The notes under the pieces: generated by a model
Databases searched by the model: none
What the model was told of the DNA's origin: nothing
What the model saw: the letters and a program-made list of their open reading frames with translations, nothing else
Shown: positions 1 to 7,945 of the stretch, piece by piece
How positions within the stretch are numbered: the stretch's first letter is position 1
How the letters are laid out: every line of letters starts with the position of its first letter
Source of the DNA: Thalassotalea sediminis
GTDB lineage: Bacteria > Pseudomonadota > Gammaproteobacteria > Enterobacterales > Alteromonadaceae
Assembly: GCF_030295915.1 (NCBI RefSeq)
Contig: NZ_AP027361.1
Span: 2,046,001 to 2,110,000 of the forward strand
Direction of reading: 5' to 3'
DNA length: 64,000 nucleotides
Translations under genes and position numbers: made by a program

Positions 1-1965
1 ATTAAATAGCGTAATTGACGTACCAAAATCTTGGCTAGCATAACGTACACCTAATTCTGAAAAGGTAAGATTAACAACGTCATTAAAGTTGGCACTTTCA
101 CCGGCATGAATCGTTTGTCCGTGACTTAATAATCGAGGCATTTCAAATGCATCTGCATATCGACCGAATGTTGATACATTATCATTAAATTTATAATTAA
201 AACCGACTGTCCAAGCTGTTTCCGTTTCACTAAGTGATTTTTTGTAAAATTCGTTTGATGGCGCATCTGTATAGTTATTTGCCAAATTGTTATCGATATC
301 TTGACCATATTCGTCAAAAGCACCGTTAACAGGTAGCGCAAACATTGTGCCTGATGCTGTACTATCTAAATCAAGCCACTCTATTCTTATACCCGCATCT
401 AAACGTAGGTTTTCAGTGGCCTGATATTGTTCATTAACAAATAATGAATGTGAACTCGACTCACCATAAGCGGTTGCCTGCCCCCACCCAGGTGCATAAC
501 CTGTAGAGCCATTATCAGTTAACTGACCAATAACATTATTTTCATCATCAACGGCAACGATATCGAGCAACCGAGCATTGTTTGAGACATCTGTTAAGAA
601 AAATGATTCCCATTTATCAACAGGTAGGTCATCAGCATCAACAAACGCATACAACCAACCAGCGGTTAAACTATGACGGTCATTTTCGTAAGTTAAACTT
701 AACTTTGAGACAAATTGATCTGCTTCATATCTTGAAAATAATGGATAGCTTGTTGTTACCAATCCATTGCCGTTTAAAGTACTTGGATCTTCTACCAGTT
801 GCTGAGTATCAACATATCTTAGTTTTGCTGACGTAGCACCTTGATTTGCGAACTGTTCAACCAACGCTTTTGCATCGTCAGCAAGTAACCTCGATTGCGC
901 TTCAACTAAGGTTGAATTATCAAAATTCAACAATATGTACATATCATTTTCAAACTTTGAATATCGCGCAGCTGCATCAAGATATAAATTATCCGTTAGA
1001 TCAAGTTCTAAATGGGCTCCCAATGTACTGTGAATAGTGTGTTGACCATCTTTTAAATCACGAGTCTTATAGCTTCCATCTTGTTTTAAGTATTTTAATT
1101 TTCGCTGACCATTACCAATCATCGTATCACTTTGCGGATCAAAGCCAGGAATTCCTTTAGGATTACTCTGATCTTGCAAAGGAATAGGCACAAAAAACGT
1201 TGTATGATCATCTAAGTGCTTTGCAGATATAGTTAATTGACCACGATCTAAATCTCGCACTAAATTTACTCGTAGTTGGCCGCCTCTGTCAGCAGTAAAC
1301 TGTGTATCACGCACACCATCTGATTGTCTGTAGAAACCTCCAATTAGCATTTTCCAATCATCAGATATTGGCCCACTATAAAAACCTTCTGCTCGATACA
1401 TACCATAGTCAGTTGCACTGAGCTTTAAGGCGCCTTCATTAATGTCATCCGGTTTTTTAGTTATAAAATTAACAAGTGCAGCTGGTCCATTAGTAGTTAA
1501 CAAACCACTTGTGCCTCCTCGAACCGCCTCCATAGTTTGAATTGTAATGTCTTGACGCTGATAAAAATCAACCCATACACCATCATACACTACGGGCAAC
1601 CCGTCTTCTTGAACGCCAATATATCTAAAGCCTTCACCACCTCTTAAACCACGCGGTGCAACATTATTGTTAGTCTCTCCGCCAGAATCTTCAACCCAAA
1701 ACCCGGGAATAACTTCTAATAAGTCCGCTGTTCCTAAAGGCATCTCTCTCGCTAGTTGTTCTTCATTTAATGTAGTTATCGACACTGACGATTCTAATTT
1801 AGTAACGCCTCTCCCCGTAGAACCAGTTACAACAATTTTTTCTAAATCTAATAACGCTTTATTTTCTTTTTGTTTTACTTGCTCTTCAGCGAGTGTAACG
1901 TTTGTTGAAGCAATGGTAGTAGCTAAAGCAAGTGCTATAGGTGATATTTTTGTATTTAGTTTCAC
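1..1965 (-). CDS. TonB-dependent outer-membrane receptor, C-terminus cut by window edge
   Basis: The frame is open for 655 codons from a GTG at 1965 to the window edge. GAGGA lies about 8 bases before the GTG. The N-terminus is a signal peptide (MKLNTKISP..., cleavage near LAEE), followed by 'EKIVVTGS' and a plug domain with 'LLEVIPGFWVED', 'RGLRGGEGF' and 'VRGGTSGLLTTNGPAALVN'. The last visible residues, 'ELGVRYASQDFGTSITLFN', are typical of a late beta-barrel strand. Such receptors import siderophores or other large substrates across the outer membrane using TonB/ExbBD energy. The substrate cannot be told from sequence. No neighbouring transport gene is visible. The start rests on the Shine-Dalgarno match and signal peptide. 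Confidence 0.88.
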   Translation of the reverse strand, partial: MKLNTKISPIALALATTIASTNVTLAEEQVKQKENKALLDLEKIVVTGSTGRGVTKLESSVSITTLNEEQLAREMPLGTADLLEVIPGFWVEDSGGETNNNVAPRGLRGGEGFRYIGVQEDGLPVVYDGVWVDFYQRQDITIQTMEAVRGGTSGLLTTNGPAALVNFITKKPDDINEGALKLSATDYGMYRAEGFYSGPISDDWKMLIGGFYRQSDGVRDTQFTADRGGQLRVNLVRDLDRGQLTISAKHLDDHTTFFVPIPLQDQSNPKGIPGFDPQSDTMIGNGQRKLKYLKQDGSYKTRDLKDGQHTIHSTLGAHLELDLTDNLYLDAAARYSKFENDMYILLNFDNSTLVEAQSRLLADDAKALVEQFANQGATSAKLRYVDTQQLVEDPSTLNGNGLVTTSYPLFSRYEADQFVSKLSLTYENDRHSLTAGWLYAFVDADDLPVDKWESFFLTDVSNNARLLDIVAVDDENNVIGQLTDNGSTGYAPGWGQATAYGESSSHSLFVNEQYQATENLRLDAGIRIEWLDLDSTASGTMFALPVNGAFDEYGQDIDNNLANNYTDAPSNEFYKKSLSETETAWTVGFNYKFNDNVSTFGRYADAFEMPRLLSHGQTIHAGESANFNDVVNLTFSELGVRYASQDFGTSITLFN

Positions 1966-2278
1966 AGAAGATTTCCTCAAGGTTCCCAATTAAATTAAAC
2001 AAGGTGAAATGACACATAATATTTGTGCCGCTCGAGGGTATTAACGAATGATGAGAACGTTTTGGGAGTTAAATTTTTAATTTTATTAACAGTGACACAT
2101 GAAACCACTGCTACGTCGTATATGTGAACAAAATTGAAATATTAAATTTTATCAATAGAAGTAAAGAGTTAACTAGAACATCAATCTAATACTGAGAGAA
2201 AAGCTTTAAATCATTTATTCCTGGAACGTATACTTTTTAAACAAAGAGATTTAATTTCGATGAAAAAGATATAGCTAA
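1966..2278. other. AT-rich intergenic region upstream of the TonB receptor
   Basis: This 313-base gap lies between the receptor start and the last tRNA-Leu. It must hold the receptor promoter and the 3' end of the tRNA transcript. I found no convincing Fur box, terminator hairpin or short reading frame. A weak palindrome (GACACA...TGTGCC near 2010-2028) is the only symmetry noted. Confidence 0.5.
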
Positions 2279-2365
2279 TGGTACCCGGGGCCGGACTTGA
2301 ACCGGCACGCTGTTACCAGCGAGGGATTTTAAATCCCTTGTGTCTACCAATTCCACCACCCGGGC
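2279..2365 (-). tRNA. tRNA-Leu (TAA), copy 1
   Basis: The 87-nt gene has encoded CCA (complement of TGG at 2279-2281), acceptor GCCCGGG pairing with CCCGGGT, a long class II variable arm, and anticodon TAA in the loop TTTAAAA. It closely matches the E. coli leuZ type. This is the promoter-distal end of the cluster. Confidence 0.96.
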
Positions 2366-2434
2366 ATAAAGGGAGTTTTTTATAGTAGGTATTGGTTTGA
2401 CCTACTCTCTTACCTTCAACTACCAGTAAGAAAT

Positions 2435-2510
2435 TGGAGCGGCTAACGAGACTCGAACTCGTGACATTCACGTTGGCAACGTGATGCTCTACCAACTGAG
2501 CTACAGCCGC
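2435..2510 (-). tRNA. tRNA-Gly (GCC), copy 1
   Basis: The 76-nt cloverleaf has acceptor GCGGCTG/AGCCGCT, D-arm GCTC...GAGC, anticodon stem TCACG/CGTGA with loop TTGCCAA, T-loop TTCGAGT and encoded CCA. It is identical in sequence to the other three Gly copies of the cluster. Confidence 0.96.
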
Positions 2511-2536
2511 TTCATGTTATTTACTCTATTTAAAGA

Positions 2537-2625
2537 GCAGCGTTAGCAAGTAACGAGACTCACTCTCTGTACCTTAGTGACAATCACATTGAAAAAAATG
2601 CGCTACCAACTGAGCTACAGCCGCT
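2537..2625 (-). pseudogene. Decayed tRNA-Gly-like copy 1
   Basis: The first about 22 bases (AGCGGCTGTAGCTCAGTTGG...) are identical to the tRNA-Gly 5' half, and GAGTCTCGTTA of the T-arm is kept. The D-stem pairing is broken, the anticodon arm is replaced by a T-rich stretch, extra bases lie before the T-arm, and no matching acceptor 3' strand or CCA is present. It should not fold or charge as a tRNA. It is nearly identical to the copy at 2926-3013. Confidence 0.75.
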
Positions 2626-2666
2626 TATTAATACTTAAAAAGTATTTTTGCTATTACATAAAGTAA

Positions 2667-2753
2667 TGGTACCCGGGGCCGGACTTGAACCGGCACGCTG
2701 TTACCAGCGAGGGATTTTAAATCCCTTGTGTCTACCAATTCCACCACCCGGGC
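2667..2753 (-). tRNA. tRNA-Leu (TAA), copy 2
   Basis: This is an 87-nt gene with sequence identical to copy 1, anticodon TAA, long variable arm and encoded CCA. It lies 388 bases from copy 1 and belongs to the second unit of a tandem duplication. Confidence 0.96.
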
Positions 2754-2823
2754 ATAAAGGGAGTTTTTTTATAGTAGGTATTGGTTTGACCTACTCTCTT
2801 ACCTTCAACTACTAGTAAGAAAT

Positions 2824-2899
2824 TGGAGCGGCTAACGAGACTCGAACTCGTGACATTCACGTTGGCAACGTGATGCTCTACCAACTGAGCTACAGCCGC
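2824..2899 (-). tRNA. tRNA-Gly (GCC), copy 2
   Basis: This is a 76-nt gene identical to the other Gly copies, with anticodon GCC and encoded CCA. It sits in the second repeat unit, 389 bases from copy 1. The extra base comes from a longer T-run in the spacer. Confidence 0.96.
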
Positions 2900-2925
2900 T
2901 TCATGTTATTTACTCTATTTAAAGA

Positions 2926-3013
2926 GCAGCGTTAGCAAGTAACGAGACTCACTCTCTGTACCTTAGTGACAATCACATTGAAAACAATGCATTACCAACT
3001 GAGCTACAGCCGC
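2926..3013 (-). pseudogene. Decayed tRNA-Gly-like copy 2
   Basis: It has the same degenerate structure as 2537-2625: intact Gly-like 5' end, broken D-stem, a CATTG-TTTT-CAATG hairpin where the anticodon arm should be, a retained GAGTCTCGTTA, and no CCA. It differs from the other copy by only a few bases, all in the D/anticodon part. Decay therefore came before the tandem duplication. Confidence 0.75.
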
Positions 3014-3036
3014 TTTATTTTATATGTTTCGAAAAT

Positions 3037-3112
3037 TGGAGCGGCTAACGAGACTCGAACTCGTGACATTCACGTTGGCAACGTGATGCTCTACCAACTG
3101 AGCTACAGCCGC
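3037..3112 (-). tRNA. tRNA-Gly (GCC), copy 3
   Basis: This is a 76-nt gene with anticodon GCC, encoded CCA and sequence identical to the other Gly copies. It lies between the duplicated block and the Leu copy at 3180-3266. Its upstream flank (CGCTTTATTTT on the + strand) resembles that of the decayed copy at 2926-3013. Confidence 0.96.
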
Positions 3113-3179
3113 TTTATTTTCAGCGTCGCGCATAATAGCGCAAGCTTTTTTATAATTCAACTACAAACGTTAGATGAAA

Positions 3180-3266
3180 TGGTACCCGGGGCCGGACTTG
3201 AACCGGCACGCTGTTACCAGCGAGGGATTTTAAATCCCTTGTGTCTACCAATTCCACCACCCGGGC
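3180..3266 (-). tRNA. tRNA-Leu (TAA), copy 3
   Basis: This is an 87-nt class II tRNA with anticodon TAA and encoded CCA. With the Gly and Cys genes just upstream it forms the Gly-Cys-Leu order known downstream of pgsA in E. coli (glyW-cysT-leuZ), so it is probably the ancestral Leu copy. Confidence 0.96.
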
Positions 3267-3270
3267 AAAG

Positions 3271-3344
3271 TGGAGGCGGGTCCCGGAGTCGAACCGAGGT
3301 CCACGGATTTGCAATCCGCTGCATAGCCACTCTGCCAACCCGCC
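3271..3344 (-). tRNA. tRNA-Cys (GCA)
   Basis: This 74-nt gene has acceptor GGCGGGT/ACCCGCC, anticodon GCA in the loop ATTGCAAAT, T-arm GGTTCGACTCC and encoded CCA. It is the only Cys tRNA in the window and lies 4 bases upstream of tRNA-Leu copy 3. Confidence 0.96.
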
Positions 3345-3390
3345 GTTTCATCAACCACGTGGGTAGTCAAATTTATTTCCTTATAAAAAT

Positions 3391-3466
3391 TGGAGCGGCT
3401 AACGAGACTCGAACTCGTGACATTCACGTTGGCAACGTGATGCTCTACCAACTGAGCTACAGCCGC
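3391..3466 (-). tRNA. tRNA-Gly (GCC), copy 4, first in the cluster
   Basis: This is a 76-nt gene with anticodon GCC and encoded CCA. It is the promoter-proximal gene of the array, starting about 28 bases after the predicted transcription start. Confidence 0.96.
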
Positions 3467-3493
3467 TTCATTTCGCTGACTCCCTGTCAACTG

Positions 3494-3528
3494 GAGGTGC
3501 ATTCTACATAGAAAATTATGTGAGTCAA
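3494..3528 (-). promoter_or_regulatory. Strong sigma-70 promoter of the tRNA cluster
   Basis: On the - strand, TTGACT (3528-3523) is separated by 16 bases from TAGAAT (3506-3501) and followed by a GC-containing discriminator (GCACC). This is the layout expected for growth-rate and stringent-controlled stable-RNA promoters. The predicted start lies near 3494. Confidence 0.75.
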
Positions 3529-3559
3529 CAATTTAATATCAATTTTATTTCAAGTGGTT

Positions 3560-3586
3560 AAAAACCGACTAATCTGTCGATTTTTT
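3560..3586 (-). terminator. Hairpin terminator after pgsA
   Basis: On the - strand, AAAATCGAC and GTCGGTTTT form a 9-bp stem (one T-G pair) with a 6-base loop, ending in a T-run. It lies 19 bases past the pgsA stop and would separate pgsA from the tRNA promoter. The reverse strand also carries a T-run. Confidence 0.65.
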
Positions 3587-3604
3587 ACTAAATTTCTGTC
3601 CATT

Positions 3605-4183
3605 TTAGTGCTTTAACTCAGGCCAAGCCGCTTTAAAATAACTGACCATTGTTATAACGGTAAGTATCGTAGCAATATAATAAAAGCCATAAGCTGCAAA
3701 CATAAGTATTTCATGAGGAAAATTAAACAAGATCAATGGAATGTCATAATCAGGTTGCCATATCAGCCCCATTACACCCAACATTTGCGCTGCTGTTTTA
3801 TATTTTCCCAAAGTAGACACGGCAACAATATCTCGTTTTCCTTTTGACGACATAAATTCACGTAGAGCACTGATAAATATCTCTCTAGAGATCATAATCA
3901 TTGCAGGTACTGCGATGTACCAAACTTCAAAATCTGCCGCAATCATAATTAATGCTGCAGCGACCATTAGTTTATCAGCGACTGGATCGATAAAAGCGCC
4001 AAAAGCAGATGATTGATTCAGTCTACGGGCTAAATAACCATCCAGTGCATCACTTACTGCAGCCAACCAAAACACCGCAAATGCGCCAAAATGGTTCCAC
4101 GATATCGGTAAATAAAATACAGTAATAAAAATAGGAATTAAGATAATTCTAAACAAAGTGATTTGATTTGGGATGGTCCACAT
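3605..4183 (-). CDS. pgsA: CDP-diacylglycerol--glycerol-3-phosphate 3-phosphatidyltransferase PgsA
   Basis: This 192-residue membrane enzyme makes phosphatidylglycerophosphate from CDP-diacylglycerol and glycerol-3-phosphate, the committed step to phosphatidylglycerol and cardiolipin. The CDP-alcohol phosphotransferase signature is complete: D45, D48, G49, A52, R53, G62, D66 and D70 with the correct spacing. Hydrophobic segments at about 8-28, 33-45, 72-100 and 160-182 fit an integral inner-membrane protein. Length is close to E. coli PgsA (182). It follows uvrC on the same strand after 88 bases, and a Gly-Cys-Leu tRNA array follows it, as in enterobacteria. Confidence 0.96.
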   Translation of the reverse strand: MWTIPNQITLFRIILIPIFITVFYLPISWNHFGAFAVFWLAAVSDALDGYLARRLNQSSAFGAFIDPVADKLMVAAALIMIAADFEVWYIAVPAMIMISREIFISALREFMSSKGKRDIVAVSTLGKYKTAAQMLGVMGLIWQPDYDIPLILFNFPHEILMFAAYGFYYIATILTVITMVSYFKAAWPELKH

Positions 4184-4271
4184 ATTACTTCAAGGCTCAT
4201 TATAATATCGATTAACGTGGTTCGTTTTAGCCAACGTCTACAATCGTTTGGGACATTTTACACAACTGGTG

Positions 4272-6110
4272 TTAATTGTCATGTAATGCATCATAAATAG
4301 TTTCTGCAAGCGCCTTACTGATCCCTGGTACTTTTGACAAAGTATTTTTGTCTGCAGCTTGTACTTCTTGTAATCCACCGAGGAACTTCAGTAAGGCTTG
4401 ACGTTTTTTAGCACCAATGCCAGGAATACTTTCCAACGTAGATTTTTTGCTTGCTTTTTGCCTTTTAGCGCGATGACCTGCAATAGCAAATCGATGTGAC
4501 TCATCACGAATATGCTGTACTAGATGAAGTGCCGGTGAAGTACCAGGTAAAGATATTAACTGATGAGAACCTGCTAAAATAAGCGTCTCTAATCCTGGTT
4601 TTCTAGATTCACCTTTAGCAACACCTACAAGTAAAGGTGTGTTTTCTATATTTAACTCAGCAAAAAACTGTTCAGCTTTCGCTAATTGACCTTTACCGCC
4701 ATCAATAAAAACGATATCTGGCAAGTTATCTTCATTAGTAAGCTTTCCATAACGCTTATTAAGCGCAAAGGCCATCGCGGCATAATCGTCACCAGGTGTA
4801 ATACCAACAACATTATAACGGCGATAATCACTCTTTAACGGCCCTTCTCGATTAAATACAACATTAGACGCTATTGTTTGCTGACCCATTGTATGACTGA
4901 TATCAAAACATTCAATACGTTGTATACCGTTTGCCATTTCAAAGACTTCATTTAATGCATCAAACCGGCTTTGCATCGATTCTTTATGAGCATTCTTACT
5001 TTGTAGTGCGATTTGTGCATTTGTTGTCGCAAGTTTTATATACTGGGCGCGCTCTGATTTAACTCTATGTGAAACTTTAACATCAAACCCTGCTTGTTGA
5101 CTTAATAAACCGGCTAATTCATCGCTGTTTTCAATGGCTAACGGAACAACTACTTCTTTAGGCGTTTTACCTGTATCTAAGGTATCGCCAAAATAATGCT
5201 GTTGAATAAACGCTTCTACTATTTCTTGGTCATTAGTATCACCAGGTACCGTAGGAAAATAACTTTTGCTACCTAACACCTTATGATCTCGAATAAACAA
5301 CAAATGAATGCAAACCTGAGTTCTTTCTCGGCAAAAACCTATGACATCCATTTCAGCCGCGATACCGCTAACGTATTGTTGTTGTTGTACTTTTCTAAGA
5401 GTCGATATTTGATCTCTATATCCCGCTGCACGTTCAAAAGCTAACGCTTCGCTTGCTACTTCCATTTTTTTTACTAAATCCGCGATGACGGTGGAGCTTT
5501 TGCCTCGCAAAAATAATTTAGCAAGATTTACTTGCTCACGATAATCTTGTTCACTAATTTTATCTACACATGGCGCAGAGCAGCGACCTAGTTGGTATTG
5601 TAAGCATGGCCTACTTCGTGCGCGATAATAACTATCTTCGCATTGCCTGATAGGAAAGAGTTTCTGCATTAATCGTAAACTTTCCCAAACAGCGCCCGCA
5701 CTCGGGTATGGGCCAAAATAATCGCCCTTAACTTTCTTACCACCGCGATGTAAACCAAGTTTTGGGTGTTTATGATCGGTGATCAGTAAATAAGGATATG
5801 ATTTATCATCCCGTAATAAGATGTTGTATTTAGGCAGGTATTTTTTTATATAATTATTTTCGAGTATTAACGCTTCACCCTCTGTATTAGTGACGGTTAC
5901 GTCAATCGCACAGATCTGTTTAACTAAAGCGCGAGTTTTATTACTACCAACATCTTTTCTAAAATAGCTTGAAAGTCTTTTTTTAAGTTGTTTTGCTTTT
6001 CCAACATAAATAACCGTGCGTTTATCGTCATACATGCGATAAACGCCAGGCTGTTCCGTAACAGATGCGAGGAAAGCTTTATGATCAAAAGGAGTTAATT
6101 GTTTAGACAA
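4272..6110 (-). CDS. uvrC: Excinuclease ABC subunit C (UvrC)
   Basis: UvrC (612 residues; E. coli 610) makes both incisions of nucleotide excision repair with UvrAB. The GIY-YIG nuclease domain covers about 18-95 ('GVYRMYDD', 'YVGKAK', R45). A UVR motif follows at about 205-240, then the RNase H-like 5' nuclease domain with 'ECFDISHTMG' and 'VFIDGGKGQ'. Tandem helix-hairpin-helix motifs close the protein ('SIPGIGAKKRQALL', 'KVPGISKALAETI'). It begins 6 bases after the uvrY stop, so the two are surely cotranscribed. This is the classical uvrY-uvrC operon of gammaproteobacteria. Confidence 0.97.
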   Translation of the reverse strand: MSKQLTPFDHKAFLASVTEQPGVYRMYDDKRTVIYVGKAKQLKKRLSSYFRKDVGSNKTRALVKQICAIDVTVTNTEGEALILENNYIKKYLPKYNILLRDDKSYPYLLITDHKHPKLGLHRGGKKVKGDYFGPYPSAGAVWESLRLMQKLFPIRQCEDSYYRARSRPCLQYQLGRCSAPCVDKISEQDYREQVNLAKLFLRGKSSTVIADLVKKMEVASEALAFERAAGYRDQISTLRKVQQQQYVSGIAAEMDVIGFCRERTQVCIHLLFIRDHKVLGSKSYFPTVPGDTNDQEIVEAFIQQHYFGDTLDTGKTPKEVVVPLAIENSDELAGLLSQQAGFDVKVSHRVKSERAQYIKLATTNAQIALQSKNAHKESMQSRFDALNEVFEMANGIQRIECFDISHTMGQQTIASNVVFNREGPLKSDYRRYNVVGITPGDDYAAMAFALNKRYGKLTNEDNLPDIVFIDGGKGQLAKAEQFFAELNIENTPLLVGVAKGESRKPGLETLILAGSHQLISLPGTSPALHLVQHIRDESHRFAIAGHRAKRQKASKKSTLESIPGIGAKKRQALLKFLGGLQEVQAADKNTLSKVPGISKALAETIYDALHDN

Positions 6111-6116
6111 AACAAA

Positions 6117-6761
6117 TTACAAGGTTTCTGTTTTCAACATACCATGACGAATAGCAAGGTGAGTAAGTTCAACATCATTGCTAACATGTAATTTCTCAAA
6201 CATACGATAGCGATAGCTGTTAATTGTTTTAGTACTTAAAACGAGTTGTTCAGAAATATCAGGGACTTTCTCTCCGCGTGTAATCATCAACATGATCTGG
6301 AGTTCTCTTTCAGATAACACATTAAAAGGGTTTTCTTCAGGAGATTTAAATTGATTCAAAGCCATTTGCTGAGCAATCTCTGGAGTTAAATAACGCTGAC
6401 CACTATTTACTGCACGAATGGCATTTACCATTTCATCCGAGCCCGCACCTTTAGTTAAATACCCAGCAGCACCTATTTGCATGACTTTTGTTGGTATCGG
6501 ATCTTCACAATACACAGTTAACACGATGACTTTAACATCCGGCGCATAGCGAATTATTTTCTTAGTCGCTTCTAATCCACCAATGCCTGGCATGTTCATA
6601 TCCATTAATACAACATCTGGTTCGTCCTTACGACAAAAACTAACGGCCTCTTCACCCGTTTTACATTCACCAACAACTTTAAGACCTTTAACGTCATCAA
6701 GTATTCTTCGAATACCTGTACGTACTAACTCATGATCATCTACTAATAAAACGTTAATCAA
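6117..6761 (-). CDS. uvrY: UvrY/GacA response regulator
   Basis: This 214-residue NarL/FixJ-type regulator has a receiver domain (acidic D8-D9, phospho-acceptor D54 in 'VLMDMNMPG') and a C-terminal LuxR helix-turn-helix ('LSERELQIMLMI', 'LSTKTINSYRYRMFEKL'). Members respond to the BarA/GacS kinase and switch on CsrB-type small RNAs that titrate CsrA. The identity rests on family sequence and on the adjacent uvrC. The partner kinase and Csr RNAs are not in this window. Confidence 0.95.
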   Translation of the reverse strand: MINVLLVDDHELVRTGIRRILDDVKGLKVVGECKTGEEAVSFCRKDEPDVVLMDMNMPGIGGLEATKKIIRYAPDVKVIVLTVYCEDPIPTKVMQIGAAGYLTKGAGSDEMVNAIRAVNSGQRYLTPEIAQQMALNQFKSPEENPFNVLSERELQIMLMITRGEKVPDISEQLVLSTKTINSYRYRMFEKLHVSNDVELTHLAIRHGMLKTETL

Positions 6762-6923
6762 CGGAGGACTACCTTACACTTTAAAATTTACTTGTTGTTA
6801 TTTGCGAAACTAAGATTCTAAGCTCTTTAGAATATAGTTAAAACTCAAGCAACACAATGGAAAATATGGCTGCTGTGACTTATATTTTATAACTCATTGA
6901 TGAATTATAGACGACCGAACAGC

Positions 6924-7196
6924 TTATAAATTATTTTTTTTCAACCAGTTGTTTAGCAACGCTATCTGTCCATTTTTATAGGCTGCATAGGTAAGGCGCA
7001 CAGCATTACTCATAATGACACTGTCATTCCATCCTGTTTGTTCAGTGATTAACCGGTAGCACTCTTTTGCTTCTTTCGACATATAACCACGAATTTCCTG
7101 TTTTCCACGCTCTTTTTGCCTTTCTCGATAACGTTTTTGTTTCTCTGCATTTGTTAATCGAGTTTTCTTCTTATCATTCATATCTTTAGCTGACAT
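6924..7196 (-). CDS. Small basic, possibly ribbon-helix-helix DNA-binding protein
   Basis: This 90-residue protein is unnamed. Its first 40 residues are strongly basic ('NAEKQKRYRERQKERGKQ'), followed by a short beta-like stretch ('EIRGYMSKEAKECYRLI') and two helices. That layout resembles ribbon-helix-helix proteins often found on plasmids and phages. Translation could instead begin at the internal ATG (codon 6); neither start has a good Shine-Dalgarno. It stands alone between uvrY and fabA on the uvrY strand. Function is inferred from fold pattern only. Confidence 0.7.
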   Translation of the reverse strand: MSAKDMNDKKKTRLTNAEKQKRYRERQKERGKQEIRGYMSKEAKECYRLITEQTGWNDSVIMSNAVRLTYAAYKNGQIALLNNWLKKNNL

Positions 7197-7292
7197 TATT
7201 GACTAATTTAAAATGGTTATGCGTTACTTTATTCTAACCTTCTCCAGTGCTTTAAACAAACAAATCTTAAAAAATTTCACTGCTCAGAGTTG

Positions 7293-7316
7293 TTTAGTGT
7301 ACAAGTGTTCGCTAAA
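7293..7316. promoter_or_regulatory. FabR-like operator upstream of fabA
   Basis: TTTAGTGTACA and TGTTCGCTAAA form an inverted repeat matching at 9 of 11 positions around a 2-base centre. It resembles the AGCGTACA-type palindrome bound by FabR (repressor of unsaturated fatty acid genes) ahead of E. coli fabA and fabB. It ends 40 bases before the fabA ATG. Confidence 0.6.
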
Positions 7317-7356
7317 GTAGCGCCTTTAAAATTTAGTCTAGTAAATTGAAAAGCGA

Positions 7357-7872
7357 ATGGCACAACAAAATTCATATACAAAAGAAGAGCTCGTTTTAGC
7401 GGGCACAACCGACTTTTTCGGCGAAGGAAACAGTAAATTACCTGCAGATAACATGTTGATGATGGACCGTATCAACCTTATTACTGAAGAAGGTGGTTTA
7501 TATGGCAAAGGTGAAATCATTGCCGAACTAGACATTACACCAGATTTATGGTTTTTTGATTGCCACTTTAAAGGCGACCCAGTAATGCCAGGTTGTTTAG
7601 GTTTAGACGCAATGTGGCAACTTGTAGGGTTTTACCTTGCTTGGGCAGGTGGTCCAGGTCGCGGTAGAGCATTAGGTGTGGGAGAAGTTAAGTTTACCGG
7701 CCAAATACTTCCTACGGCAAAAAAAGTAACCTATAAAATTAACCTAAAGCGTGTAATCAAACGCAAATTATTTATGGGTATAGCTGATGGCAGCGTACTT
7801 GTTGATGGTAAAGAGATATATACAGCGAAAGACTTAAAAGTTGGCTTATTCACAGATACATCTGCATTTTAG
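7357..7872 (+). CDS. fabA: 3-hydroxydecanoyl-ACP dehydratase/isomerase FabA
   Basis: FabA (171 residues; E. coli 172) dehydrates 3-hydroxydecanoyl-ACP and isomerises trans-2- to cis-3-decenoyl-ACP, starting anaerobic unsaturated fatty acid synthesis. The catalytic pair H70 and D84 sits in '[12 protein letters not shown]' and 'LGLDAMWQL', exactly at the E. coli positions. The gene is monocistronic, with a FabR-like palindrome upstream and a strong terminator 28 bases after the stop. fabB is not in the window. Confidence 0.97.
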   Translation: MAQQNSYTKEELVLAGTTDFFGEGNSKLPADNMLMMDRINLITEEGGLYGKGEIIAELDITPDLWFFDCHFKGDPVMPGCLGLDAMWQLVGFYLAWAGGPGRGRALGVGEVKFTGQILPTAKKVTYKINLKRVIKRKLFMGIADGSVLVDGKEIYTAKDLKVGLFTDTSAF

Positions 7873-7896
7873 TCTTGCTACCCTGTAATGATTAAT

Positions 7897-7926
7897 AAAA
7901 AGCCAAGCATTCGCTTGGCTTTTTGC
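7897..7926 (+). terminator. Rho-independent terminator of fabA
   Basis: AGCCAAGC and GCTTGGCT form a perfect 8-bp stem with loop ATTC, followed by TTTT and preceded by an A-run. It may also stop the convergent gene at 7946-8389. Confidence 0.88.
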
Positions 7927-7945
7927 GTTTAAGAAACACTCGTGA

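Larger units (their letters stand above)
2276..3014. repeat. Tandem duplication of a Leu/Gly/pseudo-Gly unit
   Basis: Two near-identical direct copies of about 350 bases (about 2276-2626 and 2664-3014, period 388-389) each contain tRNA-Leu, tRNA-Gly and a decayed tRNA-Gly-like element, including shared spacers. Differences are limited to one T in a T-run, a C/T change in the Leu-Gly spacer and a few bases in the pseudo-tRNA. Confidence 0.9.

Noticed and set aside
582..1993. Plus-strand open frames of 60-108 codons opposite the TonB receptor
   Set aside because: The minus-strand frame is continuous and has clear receptor motifs; these frames are its antisense shadows.
1966..2100. Possible Fur box upstream of the TonB receptor
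   Set aside because: Only short GATGA-like fragments are seen; no 19-base palindrome close to the Fur consensus.
2313..3511. Several open frames of 60-180 codons running through the tRNA cluster on both strands
   Set aside because: They are translations of repeated tRNA genes (recurring RLRLE-like and VVELVD-like strings) with no start signals; the tRNAs explain the sequence.
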